Below are positions 18,701 through 26,342 of a DNA stretch of 40,699 nucleotides, in pieces. The position numbers and the translations under genes are program-made. Under the pieces are notes generated by a model, which did no database searches, was not told the origin of the DNA, and saw only the letters and a list, made by a program, of their open reading frames with translations. Positions within the stretch are counted from its first letter, which is position 1. Each line of letters begins with the position of its first letter. Source of the DNA: an uncultured bacterium (GTDB lineage: Bacteria > Verrucomicrobiota > Lentisphaeria > Victivallales > UBA1829); assembly GCA_900548385.1 (NCBI GenBank), contig URKJ01000044.1, positions 1-40,699 on the forward strand, in the 5' to 3' direction.

Positions 18701-19701
18701 AGAACGATCCGGTCTGGATCGGCGATTTTGGCCGCTCCTCCCTCGTTTCCGGCATCTACGACCGGGAAAAACGGATCGCGCGGATCGAACTGTCCTCCAA
18801 CCGTCCGGATATGCTGACCGTCGTTTCGATGATCAAGCCGGCCCGCATTCTCCGGAACGGAAAACCGGTCGGAATCCGGCGCAGTGACTGGGAATGCGCA
18901 TATGAAATCCAGCTTCCCCCGGGAAACAATACCGTCGAGCTTTTCCTGCCGGAATTCCGAGTCAAAGAGTTTCCCTTCCCGAAAAAGGGGAAACCATCGC
19001 CCGTACAGAATCTGCCGAAAGCTCCCGCACCGCAGAAACTTCAGCGTACGGCGACCCTGCCCTCCGAATTCAGAGTCGGACCGGTGACAGCGCTGGACCT
19101 GTCTCCGTTCTGCAACCTCGGTTTTTCCGACTCGCCCGAAAACATGATCAGCAAAGAGTACTGGCTCTTCCCGCAGAAAGATGTGATCCGCGGAGTACCG
19201 TTCTCCTTTGTGAATCCGGTCTCCAACGGAGGAAAAAGCATGATCGCACTTCAGGGACGTTATCGGAAAACGCTTCCGGCACAAGTCCGTTCCATTCCGG
19301 TAAACAAAGTCCCCAAACGGATCTTTTTCCTGCATGGGATGTGTTACAATGCGGACAATGGAAAAGTTATGGTCTATCGTCTGAACTTTGCCGACGGGCA
19401 AACCAGGGAAATTGAAATCTACGCCGGAATCGGAACTGGCGAATGGAAGGTCGCTCCCGGAGGCGGGAATCTCGCGGAAGTTCCCTCCGCGCTGACAGGA
19501 AAGATTTATCCCCCCGCCAAAAGCGGACAGTGGGGCGAAGGAGCCGGTGGATACGTTTATGTCTGGACCAATGACGTCCGCACACTCGGCGTGACCAATC
19601 AGGATGTTGATCAGCGCAGTCTCGCCACGCTGAAATCAATAGATTTGATCTCCGCAGGACGGGCGGTTCCGATTGTTTTCGCCATCACGGTGGAAGAATA
19701 A
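15745..19701 (+). CDS. Very large secreted protein, probable carbohydrate-active enzyme of unknown family
   Basis: A 1318-residue protein with a signal peptide (residues 1-19, cleavage near LLLA-EP). Residues about 20-270 are helical. From about 275 to 640 the chain is beta-rich. Residues about 640-990 contain Trp- and Tyr-rich helices (WDNFVRDYRSGHVLELAAGF, LFGRWDLVERYWPRLKELY, YLKYMALSSRDRQTV) that look like an alpha/alpha six-hairpin toroid, as in several glycosidases and lyases. After a beta domain and a Pro/Lys linker (about 1080-1110), the C-terminus is a beta-sandwich (KRIFFLHGMCYNADNGKVMV). I cannot name the family or its catalytic residues. It lies between the pseudopilin and the GH42-like hydrolase, so an extracellular polysaccharide-degrading role is the best inference. 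Confidence 0.85.
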   Translation: MKNSLIFLLFSASALLLAEPARETKDFIAAIQLGQHLLERKLVAPHFSPIQRHFPSAVEKISAMSPENARRELEAFEDIMLQLSTRCTGQPYSPNIGWDTKKRLEEYEKDLLETHADWKNNSESLARFGLYADAEFEWSRLQAIRKAAPHQTTLPVDPRFDRAFSFYKQVAEERFRLGGQIILFENELDALLRTAEFRESLGGDKKERSVSPIRSLLKQWRNAYNQKNYLRCADLERKTAEKIATLKKQVFASGGKTPDLRPGTSFLSTGIFGFGGNWQPLLSTNVRYGNLYLSHENEFLPYKKSKFDWEVSFDAENMNCSRYELSGGSWTYAKRKNFYKNSMTGKEEIIDVYWSALAPGVLFDAHVKAISVVEGSLGVPVAPDAVAGMFNGQLRLISRGSSIPAKQMSEGWLLLFWRENNAPKLPVLLFFAHAPDQLEWGSGGFRIARSPEVGKYAAATLYGAAAQAPEFGKQWKTLPADVLKQCRAVARHLAFYPLDADEFFAFENNGKVRIWNKIRKAVRLDGEWNTKVPAYVPFPPAYTLTGDIRPDQALSEPLMATRFGFYRTVPGEVISYSLSAPDLLERFVLKPLSGEERYIKQLNDTVLAHKGGNAWDNFVRDYRSGHVLELAAGFCMLDREAKEVLDQQRLPGQREFSITGEMSINGARELGARARLPDFLVDPNTGRSAFPGGWRGRNQGGEGSGRGDMTLFNQLPLFHAYGQAVLFGRWDLVERYWPRLKELYSAVDFNQPWQTPGMNTLTSGVILYGDMYGDGFRCYNLMYRLARGMGDSELADRARYLAAKQTATTINFLTPNVIAYNAHVKNIPEASAPDSAIGQLGISQYGFRTAPWKPYTKDAWNAPFQTIGCTNDYPFYGILLRYCFPDSKLWLDTFAKEIPEWNSPAYLYEQRGERRSNAWNYLKYMALSSRDRQTVRDLYEKAFPANYSKTKPLFHFKGKEWEKLYKRLHQAEWFQRCNVLPHIIGQNDPVWIGDFGRSSLVSGIYDREKRIARIELSSNRPDMLTVVSMIKPARILRNGKPVGIRRSDWECAYEIQLPPGNNTVELFLPEFRVKEFPFPKKGKPSPVQNLPKAPAPQKLQRTATLPSEFRVGPVTALDLSPFCNLGFSDSPENMISKEYWLFPQKDVIRGVPFSFVNPVSNGGKSMIALQGRYRKTLPAQVRSIPVNKVPKRIFFLHGMCYNADNGKVMVYRLNFADGQTREIEIYAGIGTGEWKVAPGGGNLAEVPSALTGKIYPPAKSGQWGEGAGGYVYVWTNDVRTLGVTNQDVDQRSLATLKSIDLISAGRAVPIVFAITVEE

Positions 19702-19739
19702 CGGACCCGGATCCGGCGGAAAAACGAAGGAGCATTAAA

Positions 19740-21908
19740 ATGGGTAAGTTGAAAACATCAGTCCGGCTTTTCGGCGGAGTTCCGGCCATTCATGTGAATG
19801 GAGTTCCCGTAACCGGGCTGATGCACTGGAACAGAAACATGCAGGCGGAGGATGTCCGGCTTTTTGCAGAAAGCGGAATCCGGTTCTTTTCGTTCATCGG
19901 CAATCTTGACCTGGGCGACGGAACTCCGACAGAGGACGGAATCCGGGCAGGGTTCCGGACCATGACAGCCGAATTCATCAATGCCACGATGGACGCCATT
20001 CTGAAAGAATGCCCGGAGGCCCTTGTCATTCCCCGTTTCCGTCTTCAGGCATCGGACGGATGGAAAAGCCGTCATCCGGGATCGCTCATGCGTTATTACA
20101 ATCTGGAAAAACATGCCTTTGAAGACGGCGATATGGTTTCCCTCGGAAATGACGTCTGGATCACCGACGCTTTGGAAGCGCTCCGCAATTCCGTCCGGTT
20201 CTGCGAACGGCAATGGGGCGAACATATTCCCGGTTATCATTCCGGATTCGGCCACTGCGCGGAACACGTCTGGTACTGGGGAGCCAAAATCGCGGACTAC
20301 CATCCGTCAATGCTGCCGCACTTCCGGCGCTGGCTGGCAGACCGCTATCAAACTGATTCCGCCCTCCGCAACGCATGGAATGATCCGTCCGCGACATTGG
20401 AAACAGCCGGAATGGCAGAACCGGAACGCTTCTGCAACTTCAATCCATCCGCCGGAAGTCTCCTGAATCCGGCAGCGGAACAGCAGCTGATCGATCAGCT
20501 GCGTTTCTCTTCGGAATTCATGGCGGGGCTCGTGACAAAACAGGCAGAATGCGTAAAACAAACCCTCGCGGAACTCGGTTCGGAAAAAATATTCGGCGCA
20601 TTCTACGGCTATGCGAATCTTCCGGCGAACAGCATTTCGCATTACGCTTGCGGACAGGATGCCCACGGAATCGTTCTGAGATGCCGCGAGCTGGATTATC
20701 TTTCGGCTCCGGTCGGATACTCGGCACGTCAGCCGGGAGGCGTGAGCACGGCTCAGATTCTGCCGGCGTCGGTGGAGCTCGCCGGGAAACTCTATTTTGC
20801 CGAAGACGACACCGGAACTCACCGTTCCACGAAACCGCACAACGTTCTTCCGGAAAATGCGGAACAGTCCATTCAAATGATGACGCGCGGTTTTCTGGAT
20901 GTCTGGCGCAGCGGGGGAACCCAATGGTTCATGGATCTCTTCGGAGAAGGAACCTTTCGCGATCCGCTCCTGATGGACAATGTCCGGAAACTAGCCTCCT
21001 TCGCGGAACGTCATCTTGCGGATAAGGAAAGCACGGCGGAAATCGCAGTGTTCCTTTCCGATGCCAGCCTCTCCTGTTCCAAGACCTTTCAGTTTCTGAC
21101 AGGCTCCCTGATTGAACAGCAGCTGAACGAAATCGCCGCAATCGGAACGGGTTTCGATATCTTCCGGCTTGAAGACCTTCCGGAACTGGTACGCGGAAAA
21201 CGGCTGAAACAGTACCGCTTCGCCATCGTGCTGAACGCTCACGTTCTGGACGACGGTTTACGGGATCTGGTGGAATGCGAACTGAAAAAGGAAGGACGGA
21301 CCATTCTTTGGTTCCATGCCCCCGGCATCGTCCGGAACGGACGGTTCGACGTTGAAGGATGCAATGCTCTGACAGGCATTCACTGCGTAATGTCAGAAGG
21401 ACAGCGTTCATCGCTGATCACCGAAGTTCTGATCGACGGTCAGCGGTTCAGTTACGGGACTCCGCGCAACATCAATCCGCGTCTCTGCGGAGCCGATCCG
21501 GCGGGAAAGGCTCTCGGCTGGATCGTCGAAGGATCGTGGATTCCATTCCGAAAGGGCGCAAACGGAGCCATGCTCATCGAAAAGAAATTTCCGGAATGGA
21601 CTTCCATCTGGAGTTCATCTCCGAATATGCCGTCCGGTTTGCTGTCCCGGTTTGCAGAACGCGCCGGAGTACACCTCTACTCCTCCCGCGGAGATCAGGT
21701 GTTTCCGTCGAAGAACTGGATCGCGGTTCACTGCAAGTGGGATGACGTTCTGGAGCTCCGTCTCCCGGAGCCGGGCACCTGGCGCGACGCGTTCACCAAC
21801 AAGATCCTGATTGAAAACTCCGACCGTCTCCGTCTGAAAACGCACCGGGGGAAAAACGTGGTGCTCGAACGGGTCGATCCGCGTCCGAATCCGGAAAACG
21901 GCAAATAA
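19740..21908 (+). CDS. GH42-like (beta-galactosidase-type) glycoside hydrolase, cytoplasmic
   Basis: A 722-residue protein without a signal peptide. Residues 1-420 look like a TIM barrel of the GH42/GHA type, followed by a Rossmann-like domain (about 425-600, KQYRFAIVLNAHVLDDGLRD) as in the trimerisation domain of GH42, and a beta tail. Candidate catalytic acids are Glu175 in GHCAEHVWYWG and Glu355 in LYFAEDDTGTHR. This is assigned by position relative to the fold, not by a family-wide signature I can verify. An AAGGAG site lies seven bases upstream. It is the last gene of the operon and would cleave oligosaccharides imported after extracellular attack by the upstream product. Sugar specificity is unknown. 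Confidence 0.75.
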   Translation: MGKLKTSVRLFGGVPAIHVNGVPVTGLMHWNRNMQAEDVRLFAESGIRFFSFIGNLDLGDGTPTEDGIRAGFRTMTAEFINATMDAILKECPEALVIPRFRLQASDGWKSRHPGSLMRYYNLEKHAFEDGDMVSLGNDVWITDALEALRNSVRFCERQWGEHIPGYHSGFGHCAEHVWYWGAKIADYHPSMLPHFRRWLADRYQTDSALRNAWNDPSATLETAGMAEPERFCNFNPSAGSLLNPAAEQQLIDQLRFSSEFMAGLVTKQAECVKQTLAELGSEKIFGAFYGYANLPANSISHYACGQDAHGIVLRCRELDYLSAPVGYSARQPGGVSTAQILPASVELAGKLYFAEDDTGTHRSTKPHNVLPENAEQSIQMMTRGFLDVWRSGGTQWFMDLFGEGTFRDPLLMDNVRKLASFAERHLADKESTAEIAVFLSDASLSCSKTFQFLTGSLIEQQLNEIAAIGTGFDIFRLEDLPELVRGKRLKQYRFAIVLNAHVLDDGLRDLVECELKKEGRTILWFHAPGIVRNGRFDVEGCNALTGIHCVMSEGQRSSLITEVLIDGQRFSYGTPRNINPRLCGADPAGKALGWIVEGSWIPFRKGANGAMLIEKKFPEWTSIWSSSPNMPSGLLSRFAERAGVHLYSSRGDQVFPSKNWIAVHCKWDDVLELRLPEPGTWRDAFTNKILIENSDRLRLKTHRGKNVVLERVDPRPNPENGK

Positions 21909-21944
21909 ACGTCTTTTAGAAACGCATTGTTCTGCGGGAAACGC

Positions 21945-21977
21945 GTCAGTCCACACGGATTTCCCGTGCGGACTGAC
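21945..21977. terminator. Strong hairpin between convergent genes
   Basis: GTCAGTCC (21945-21952) pairs with GGACTGAC (21970-21977), and inside it CACGG (21954-21958) pairs with CCGTG (21964-21968), giving 13 paired bases with one mismatch. There is no clear T-run on either side. It probably ends or stabilises both convergent transcripts. Confidence 0.6.
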
Positions 21978-21991
21978 ACCCGCGGCGGATC

Positions 21992-23323
21992 TTATTCCTG
22001 CCGCCGGATTGCGTTGCGGACGGCAAGCGTCCGTTCCGCAAGCGTTCTCATCCGGCAAGTGTTCTCGCCGATGAACTGCGGCACGATCGTATCATTCAGC
22101 CGCCCGGCAAGACGGCTCTCCGGATTGACGATCCCCGTGATGGAGCCGACCGTGGCGCCGGTGCAGTCGGTATCCATTCCGCCCATCACGGCAAGCGCGG
22201 TATTACGGTCGATCGTCATGTTCCCGTACAGCAGAGCCATAACGACGATTTGCAGATTGTTGATCGCATGAACACTGCTCATTCCCGCATAACGGGCGTC
22301 AACACGGTCCATGAACGATTCCCACGTCGGACACTCCTTCCGCCATGCAAGCGAGAGACGCACGGCTTCGGCGAATCGACAGTTCACGGGAATTTCGGAA
22401 AGTCCGATCTCAATCAGACGGACCGGATCGGATTCCGCAAACGCGGCACTGATCACCGCCGCAGTGAACATCTCCGCGTAAATTCCATTCTTCGTATGGG
22501 TCCAGCATGCGTCGCGGTATGCGAATTCCGCAGCGAGTTCCGGATTGCCGGGAACGGCGTAGCCCCAGAAATCCGCCCGGATCGCGGCGCCGATCCATTC
22601 GCGGTACGGATTGTTGTAACGGCGCGTGAACGCCGGAGTCGCCGCGATATGAAGCTCTCGGTAAAAACGCGGACAGCGCATGTTGTAATTCAGAATCGCC
22701 TGCGTTTCCGCCGTGCAGATCGCGCTGTAAGGCAGACGCGCATTCCAACAGTCGGCAACGTCATTCCACTGGAACTCCGCCCCTTTCTCCTCCATCACCC
22801 GGAGACCGATCAGCGTATAATGAATATCGTCATCCGGTTCCATATACTGAATATGTTCCCGGCGGGACTTCGGACACCAGTCGTCTTTTCCGGTACAGCG
22901 GAAATAATCGTTCAGCTCCCATTCTCCCTGAGCCGTCAGCAGTTCTTTAATCCACGCACGCGGTTTCGCCTCCACCGGCTTTCCGAGCGCACAGCCGACG
23001 CTGCGCCCGCGCCACGCACCGTGATACCGTTCCAGAAGTTCCGAATCGGAAAGGCGGACTTCCAGCCGGCGCGGACCTTCCGGACGCAGACGGCGGATCT
23101 CGTCAAGCTCATCCGGCTCCTCATACGCCCAGCCGGCACGGACCGGTAGATCGTCGAGTTTTTTGTAAATGTCCGCAATCCGTTCCGACCACTTGTCCGC
23201 TTCAGGATGAAGCATCGCCACATCGCGTTTCACGGACTCCGGAACAACATACCCCTCCTCTTCAAGCTGAACCAGTTCGCTGCGGAGGTTTGCAAGCGGG
23301 TGATCCCAACCGGAAATCATCAT
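21992..23323 (-). CDS. ADP-ribosylglycohydrolase-family protein
   Basis: A 443-residue protein from the ATG at 23323, which has GGAGA well placed upstream; a longer reading to 23416 would start inside the divergent gene and is rejected. The first 95 residues are an extension of unknown role. The ARH fold follows: GAWRGRSVGCALGKPVE, EPDDDIHYTLIGL (acidic metal ligands), many helices, and GGMDTDCTGATVGSITG, the second metal site. Family members remove ADP-ribose from proteins, nucleic acids or small molecules with magnesium. Long versions near sugar regulators may act on nucleosides or glycosides instead. It is divergent from an AraC gene with only 91 bases between, so it is probably controlled by that regulator. 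Confidence 0.85.
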   Translation of the reverse strand: MMISGWDHPLANLRSELVQLEEEGYVVPESVKRDVAMLHPEADKWSERIADIYKKLDDLPVRAGWAYEEPDELDEIRRLRPEGPRRLEVRLSDSELLERYHGAWRGRSVGCALGKPVEAKPRAWIKELLTAQGEWELNDYFRCTGKDDWCPKSRREHIQYMEPDDDIHYTLIGLRVMEEKGAEFQWNDVADCWNARLPYSAICTAETQAILNYNMRCPRFYRELHIAATPAFTRRYNNPYREWIGAAIRADFWGYAVPGNPELAAEFAYRDACWTHTKNGIYAEMFTAAVISAAFAESDPVRLIEIGLSEIPVNCRFAEAVRLSLAWRKECPTWESFMDRVDARYAGMSSVHAINNLQIVVMALLYGNMTIDRNTALAVMGGMDTDCTGATVGSITGIVNPESRLAGRLNDTIVPQFIGENTCRMRTLAERTLAVRNAIRRQE

Positions 23324-23359
23324 TTTTTTGTCTCCTTTTCTTGTCTTTTCCAAGGTTTC

Positions 23360-23374
23360 GGGTATAGTATAACC
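23360..23374. promoter_or_regulatory. Near-perfect dyad in the divergent promoter region
   Basis: GGGTATA-G-TATAACC has one mismatch between arms. On the minus strand it holds a TATACT -10-like element without a good -35, as expected for an activator-dependent promoter of the ADP-ribosylglycohydrolase-family gene. Confidence 0.4.
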
Positions 23375-23414
23375 GTTTATTTTAAGAATTTCCACGCAAA
23401 AAAAGACAGAAACC

Positions 23415-24263
23415 ATGCAGAATCAACCAAAATATACCTTGCAGTCCGCCCCGCTCCACTTTCAGGGGAAACGTCCGCTGTACATGCACGACGACGCCCG
23501 TCATCCATCGCGGGAGATCGTTTATCTGCACCGCCACGACTGCATGGAACTGGGATTCTGCGTGGAAGGGGAAGGCGTTTTCGCGGTCGAGGGAAAACTC
23601 CTGAACTTCAAAGCGGGAGATCTTTCCCTGATCGGTCCCGCGGAAGCGCATCTGGCGGGCAGCTCCCCCGGCACGACGTCCCACTGGATCTGGTTCTATC
23701 TTGATTTTGAAAAACTGCTTCTGCCGCACTTTCCGGAACTGGACCTCAGTTTTCTCGCCCGTCTTCACGGTCCCCGGTTCGGCAATATTCTGGACGGTTC
23801 GGTTTATCCGTGGGTGCGCACTCTCCCGGAAGCTCTTTTCCGGGCGGAAAGAGAAGAGGAACAGACCGCATGGATCCTTTTGATCGCCCTCCGGCTGAAA
23901 GACGCATTCGACCGTTTTCAGCCGGAAAGCGCGGAAGCGCGGGAAGTCGGAGAATTCGAACGGATCGCAAAAGCCGTCACCTACTTCGGGCGCCACTACG
24001 CCGAACGGGTCTCTGTCGCCGCCGTTGCGCGCCTGTGCGGAATGAGCATGACGAATTTCCGCCGTATCTTCAAACAGGAGACCGGCGTTTCTCCGCAGGA
24101 CTACCTGAACCGTCTGCGGATCTGCATGGCGAAAACGGAACTGCGGTCCGGCAAATACCGGATTTCCGAGATTGCCTCGCGCTGCGGTTTCCCGTCCCTC
24201 TCCGGATTCAACCGGCAGTTCCGGAAGCAGACGGGGTGCGCCCCCCGTGATTTCAGTCGCTGA
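23415..24263 (+). CDS. AraC-family regulator (divergent from the ADP-ribosylglycohydrolase gene)
   Basis: A 282-residue protein. Residues about 1-110 form a cupin domain with HRHDCMELGFCVEGEG and FKAGDLSLIGPAEAHLAGSS, the typical sugar-sensing N-terminus. Residues about 180-280 carry two helix-turn-helix motifs (RVSVAAVARLCGMSMTNFRR, TGVSPQDYLNRLRICMAK, YRISEIASRCGFPSLSGFN). It probably activates the divergent ADP-ribosylglycohydrolase-family gene. The ribosome site is weak. Its last 11 bases overlap the end of the convergent DeoR gene. Confidence 0.92.
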   Translation: MQNQPKYTLQSAPLHFQGKRPLYMHDDARHPSREIVYLHRHDCMELGFCVEGEGVFAVEGKLLNFKAGDLSLIGPAEAHLAGSSPGTTSHWIWFYLDFEKLLLPHFPELDLSFLARLHGPRFGNILDGSVYPWVRTLPEALFRAEREEEQTAWILLIALRLKDAFDRFQPESAEAREVGEFERIAKAVTYFGRHYAERVSVAAVARLCGMSMTNFRRIFKQETGVSPQDYLNRLRICMAKTELRSGKYRISEIASRCGFPSLSGFNRQFRKQTGCAPRDFSR

Positions 24264-24975
24264 TAATACGGTCAAAATCTGCGCGGGTTCCCAGACGGAA
24301 CAATCCCGAACGGTCAAATTTGCTCCGGTCCGCAAGCAGATACCGCTGTTTGGCGACTTCCAGAACTTTCAGCAGCAGCGACGAATGATATTCATGATTG
24401 GTCGTAACCAGGTCGCCGTCGATCCCGAATGCGGAAATAAACGCTTTGGAAACCGAAAGACGCTCCAGTTCGCGGATCGCAGCCTGTCCGAGAAATGCGT
24501 TCAGCTGAAGATCGAAAGTTCCGCCAAGTGAAATCAGCACATAATGCGGCGGGAATTTGTGAAAATTCTGAATGATCATCGCCGAATTCGTCACGATCGT
24601 CAGATTGGAAAATGAAGATTCCAGCAGACGTTCCGCAAGGAAAAACACGGTTGTGGAAGAATCAAGAAAAATGATATCCCCCTCCGAAATCTCCCGCATC
24701 GCAAGTTCGGAAATCTTCCGTTTGAATTTCTGGTTCCAGTTGATGCGCTCCTGAAACGTGGAGGAAAGAACCGTCATCCGGTCCGCGGCATCCACCGGGT
24801 CAATATATGCCACCCCGCCGTGCACTTTGCGGACCTGATTATTCCGGACAAGACTCGTAATATCCCGGTGTATCGTTGCCGGAGAAACATTGAAATGCTC
24901 CATCAATTCGTTGACCGAACAATATTTTTTCTGTTTCAGGTAATCAATAATCGCAAAGGTTCGCAAATTTTTCAT
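24253..24975 (-). CDS. DeoR/GlpR-family transcriptional regulator
   Basis: A 240-residue protein from the ATG at 24975. The N-terminal DeoR helix-turn-helix is clear (YCSVNELMEHFNVSPATIHR, then DITSLVRNNQVRKVHGGV). The C-terminal sugar-phosphate-sensing domain has IIFLDSSTTVFFLAERL, LTIVTNSAMIIQNF, LISLGGTFD and a lysine-containing LLADRSKFDRSG. DeoR proteins repress catabolic genes until a phosphorylated sugar binds. An upstream TTG at 25005 is rejected because the likely -10 (25011-25016) would place transcription initiation at or after it. The target genes are not evident; the divergent lipoprotein operon is a possible target. Confidence 0.9.
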   Translation of the reverse strand: MKNLRTFAIIDYLKQKKYCSVNELMEHFNVSPATIHRDITSLVRNNQVRKVHGGVAYIDPVDAADRMTVLSSTFQERINWNQKFKRKISELAMREISEGDIIFLDSSTTVFFLAERLLESSFSNLTIVTNSAMIIQNFHKFPPHYVLISLGGTFDLQLNAFLGQAAIRELERLSVSKAFISAFGIDGDLVTTNHEYHSSLLLKVLEVAKQRYLLADRSKFDRSGLFRLGTRADFDRIISD

Positions 24976-25010
24976 CTTCCGGGTTCCCAAAATTGTCGTT
25001 TCCAACAGAT

Positions 25011-25054
25011 ACTATACCGCTGAAAACGATTTCTTCAAATGAGAAGAAATGAGA
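25011..25054 (-). promoter_or_regulatory. Promoter of the DeoR gene with a direct repeat at its -35
   Basis: On the minus strand: TTGAAG (25033-25038), 16 bp spacer, TATAGT (25011-25016). AAATGAGA occurs twice, at 25037-25044 and 25047-25054, exactly 10 bp apart, touching the -35. Same-face direct repeats suit a DeoR-type autoregulatory operator. The rest of 25055-25250 shows no gene. Confidence 0.45.
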
Positions 25055-25250
25055 TTTTTTGAAAAATTTGAGAGAGTCGATGAAATTGTTCCGTTGTTTC
25101 TGTCTTTCTGCAGAGATTTCCATCGGCGGCGGGAAACAAACTGCCTGCCGGAATCCGGAAGGGAGCAGGAACGATCAGCTGCCGTATCTTTTCATTTGCT
25201 CCAGAAAATCCCCCTTGTGCAATCCATTCCCGACTTTTCGCATTTTATAT

Positions 25251-25279
25251 TTGATAATCCGCGGAAACGGCTGTATATT
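25251..25279 (+). promoter_or_regulatory. Promoter of the lipoprotein-hpt-queE operon
   Basis: TTGATA (25251-25256), 17 bp spacer, TATATT (25274-25279). The start codon at 25314 follows an AGGGGAG site. Confidence 0.6.
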
Positions 25280-25313
25280 TCCACCCAACACAACCAAGGG
25301 GAGTTCTGTATCA

Positions 25314-26342
25314 ATGAATCTGAAAAAACTGTTGCTTCTGATCCCGCTGTCCGGGAGTCTGCTTGTGCTGACCTCCTGCGGGGATTATATCGGCAAGGAA
25401 AAAAGCCATCCGTTCTTTGTCAAGGCGGAAACCAGCAGGAATGCAGGCAATTACAAGGAAGCCGCTCAATATTTTGAAGAATTCCTCAATGTCTGTCCGC
25501 GTTCCCCCGTCGTGCATTATGAACTGGGATCGCTTTACACCGACCACCTGAACGATCCGTATAAGGCGGTGTATCATTATCAGCGTTATCTGGAACTTGA
25601 CCGCACATCTCCGGACGCGGAAAATATCCGCAAGTTCATCGACGGTTCCAAACGCCGGATTTTTGAACAGCTCTCCACGCAGTTCGAGTCGGCTGATACC
25701 GCCCGCGCCTATGAGGAAGCGGAAAAGACCAGAAAACTGCTGGATCAGTATGTCGCATACAGCAAAAAGCTCCGTGCACAGAACGACACTCTCCGTTCTC
25801 AGAACGATGAAATGCGCAAACGCATCGAATCCTTTGGCAAAGAGAGCGAAAAATTCAAACAAACCGTAAAAGAGCTTCAGAAAAAAGCGCAGGAAGCACA
25901 GCAGCTCTCCTCACAGGAACCGGTAAGGCAGACTGCCGCCCCGGAACAGCCGGAAAAGCAGGATCCCGGAAAGACGAACCCCGCTGCACCGGCGGAAATC
26001 AATCCGAATCAGGCTCTTCCCAAAGATCCCGGCGACGAATGGGAAAATGCTAAAGTTGCCGCCCAAAGCCCTAATTCCGCCGCAGGAGAACAGAAAACGG
26101 AAACGGAAAAACAGCCTGTCAAGCCCGTACAGCCACCGCCGTCCAGACAGGAGCTTCGCCGTCATACGGTACAGAAAGGCGATACACTGTCCGGAATCGC
26201 CAGAAAATATTATGGAAAAAGTTCCGCATTCCGATTGATCCGGAATGCGAACAAGGATGTTTTAAAAGGAAAAGATCAGTTGCAGATCGGACAGATTCTC
26301 GTCATTCCGCCCGATCCCGCAACAGGAGAGAAAAAACCATGA
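25314..26342 (+). CDS. Lipoprotein with TPR, coiled-coil and C-terminal LysM domain
   Basis: A 342-residue protein from the ATG at 25314, which has AGGGGAG ten bases upstream and opens a clear lipoprotein signal (lipobox LTSC, Cys22). Residues about 35-120 hold TPR-like helices (YKEAAQYFEEFLNVCPRSPV, then VYHYQRYLELD). Residues about 145-205 are a coiled coil rich in Lys, Glu and Gln. A Pro/Glu-rich linker follows, then a LysM domain (about 285-335: HTVQKGDTLSGIARKYYG to LQIGQILVIPP) that would bind peptidoglycan. It is probably anchored in the outer or inner membrane with the LysM domain on the cell wall. The stop overlaps the next gene as ATGA. Confidence 0.88.
   Translation: MNLKKLLLLIPLSGSLLVLTSCGDYIGKEKSHPFFVKAETSRNAGNYKEAAQYFEEFLNVCPRSPVVHYELGSLYTDHLNDPYKAVYHYQRYLELDRTSPDAENIRKFIDGSKRRIFEQLSTQFESADTARAYEEAEKTRKLLDQYVAYSKKLRAQNDTLRSQNDEMRKRIESFGKESEKFKQTVKELQKKAQEAQQLSSQEPVRQTAAPEQPEKQDPGKTNPAAPAEINPNQALPKDPGDEWENAKVAAQSPNSAAGEQKTETEKQPVKPVQPPPSRQELRRHTVQKGDTLSGIARKYYGKSSAFRLIRNANKDVLKGKDQLQIGQILVIPPDPATGEKKP

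Noticed and set aside
23324..23416. Longer N-terminus for the ADP-ribosylglycohydrolase-family gene
   Set aside because: It would overlap the divergent AraC start and the promoter region; a good ribosome site precedes 23323.
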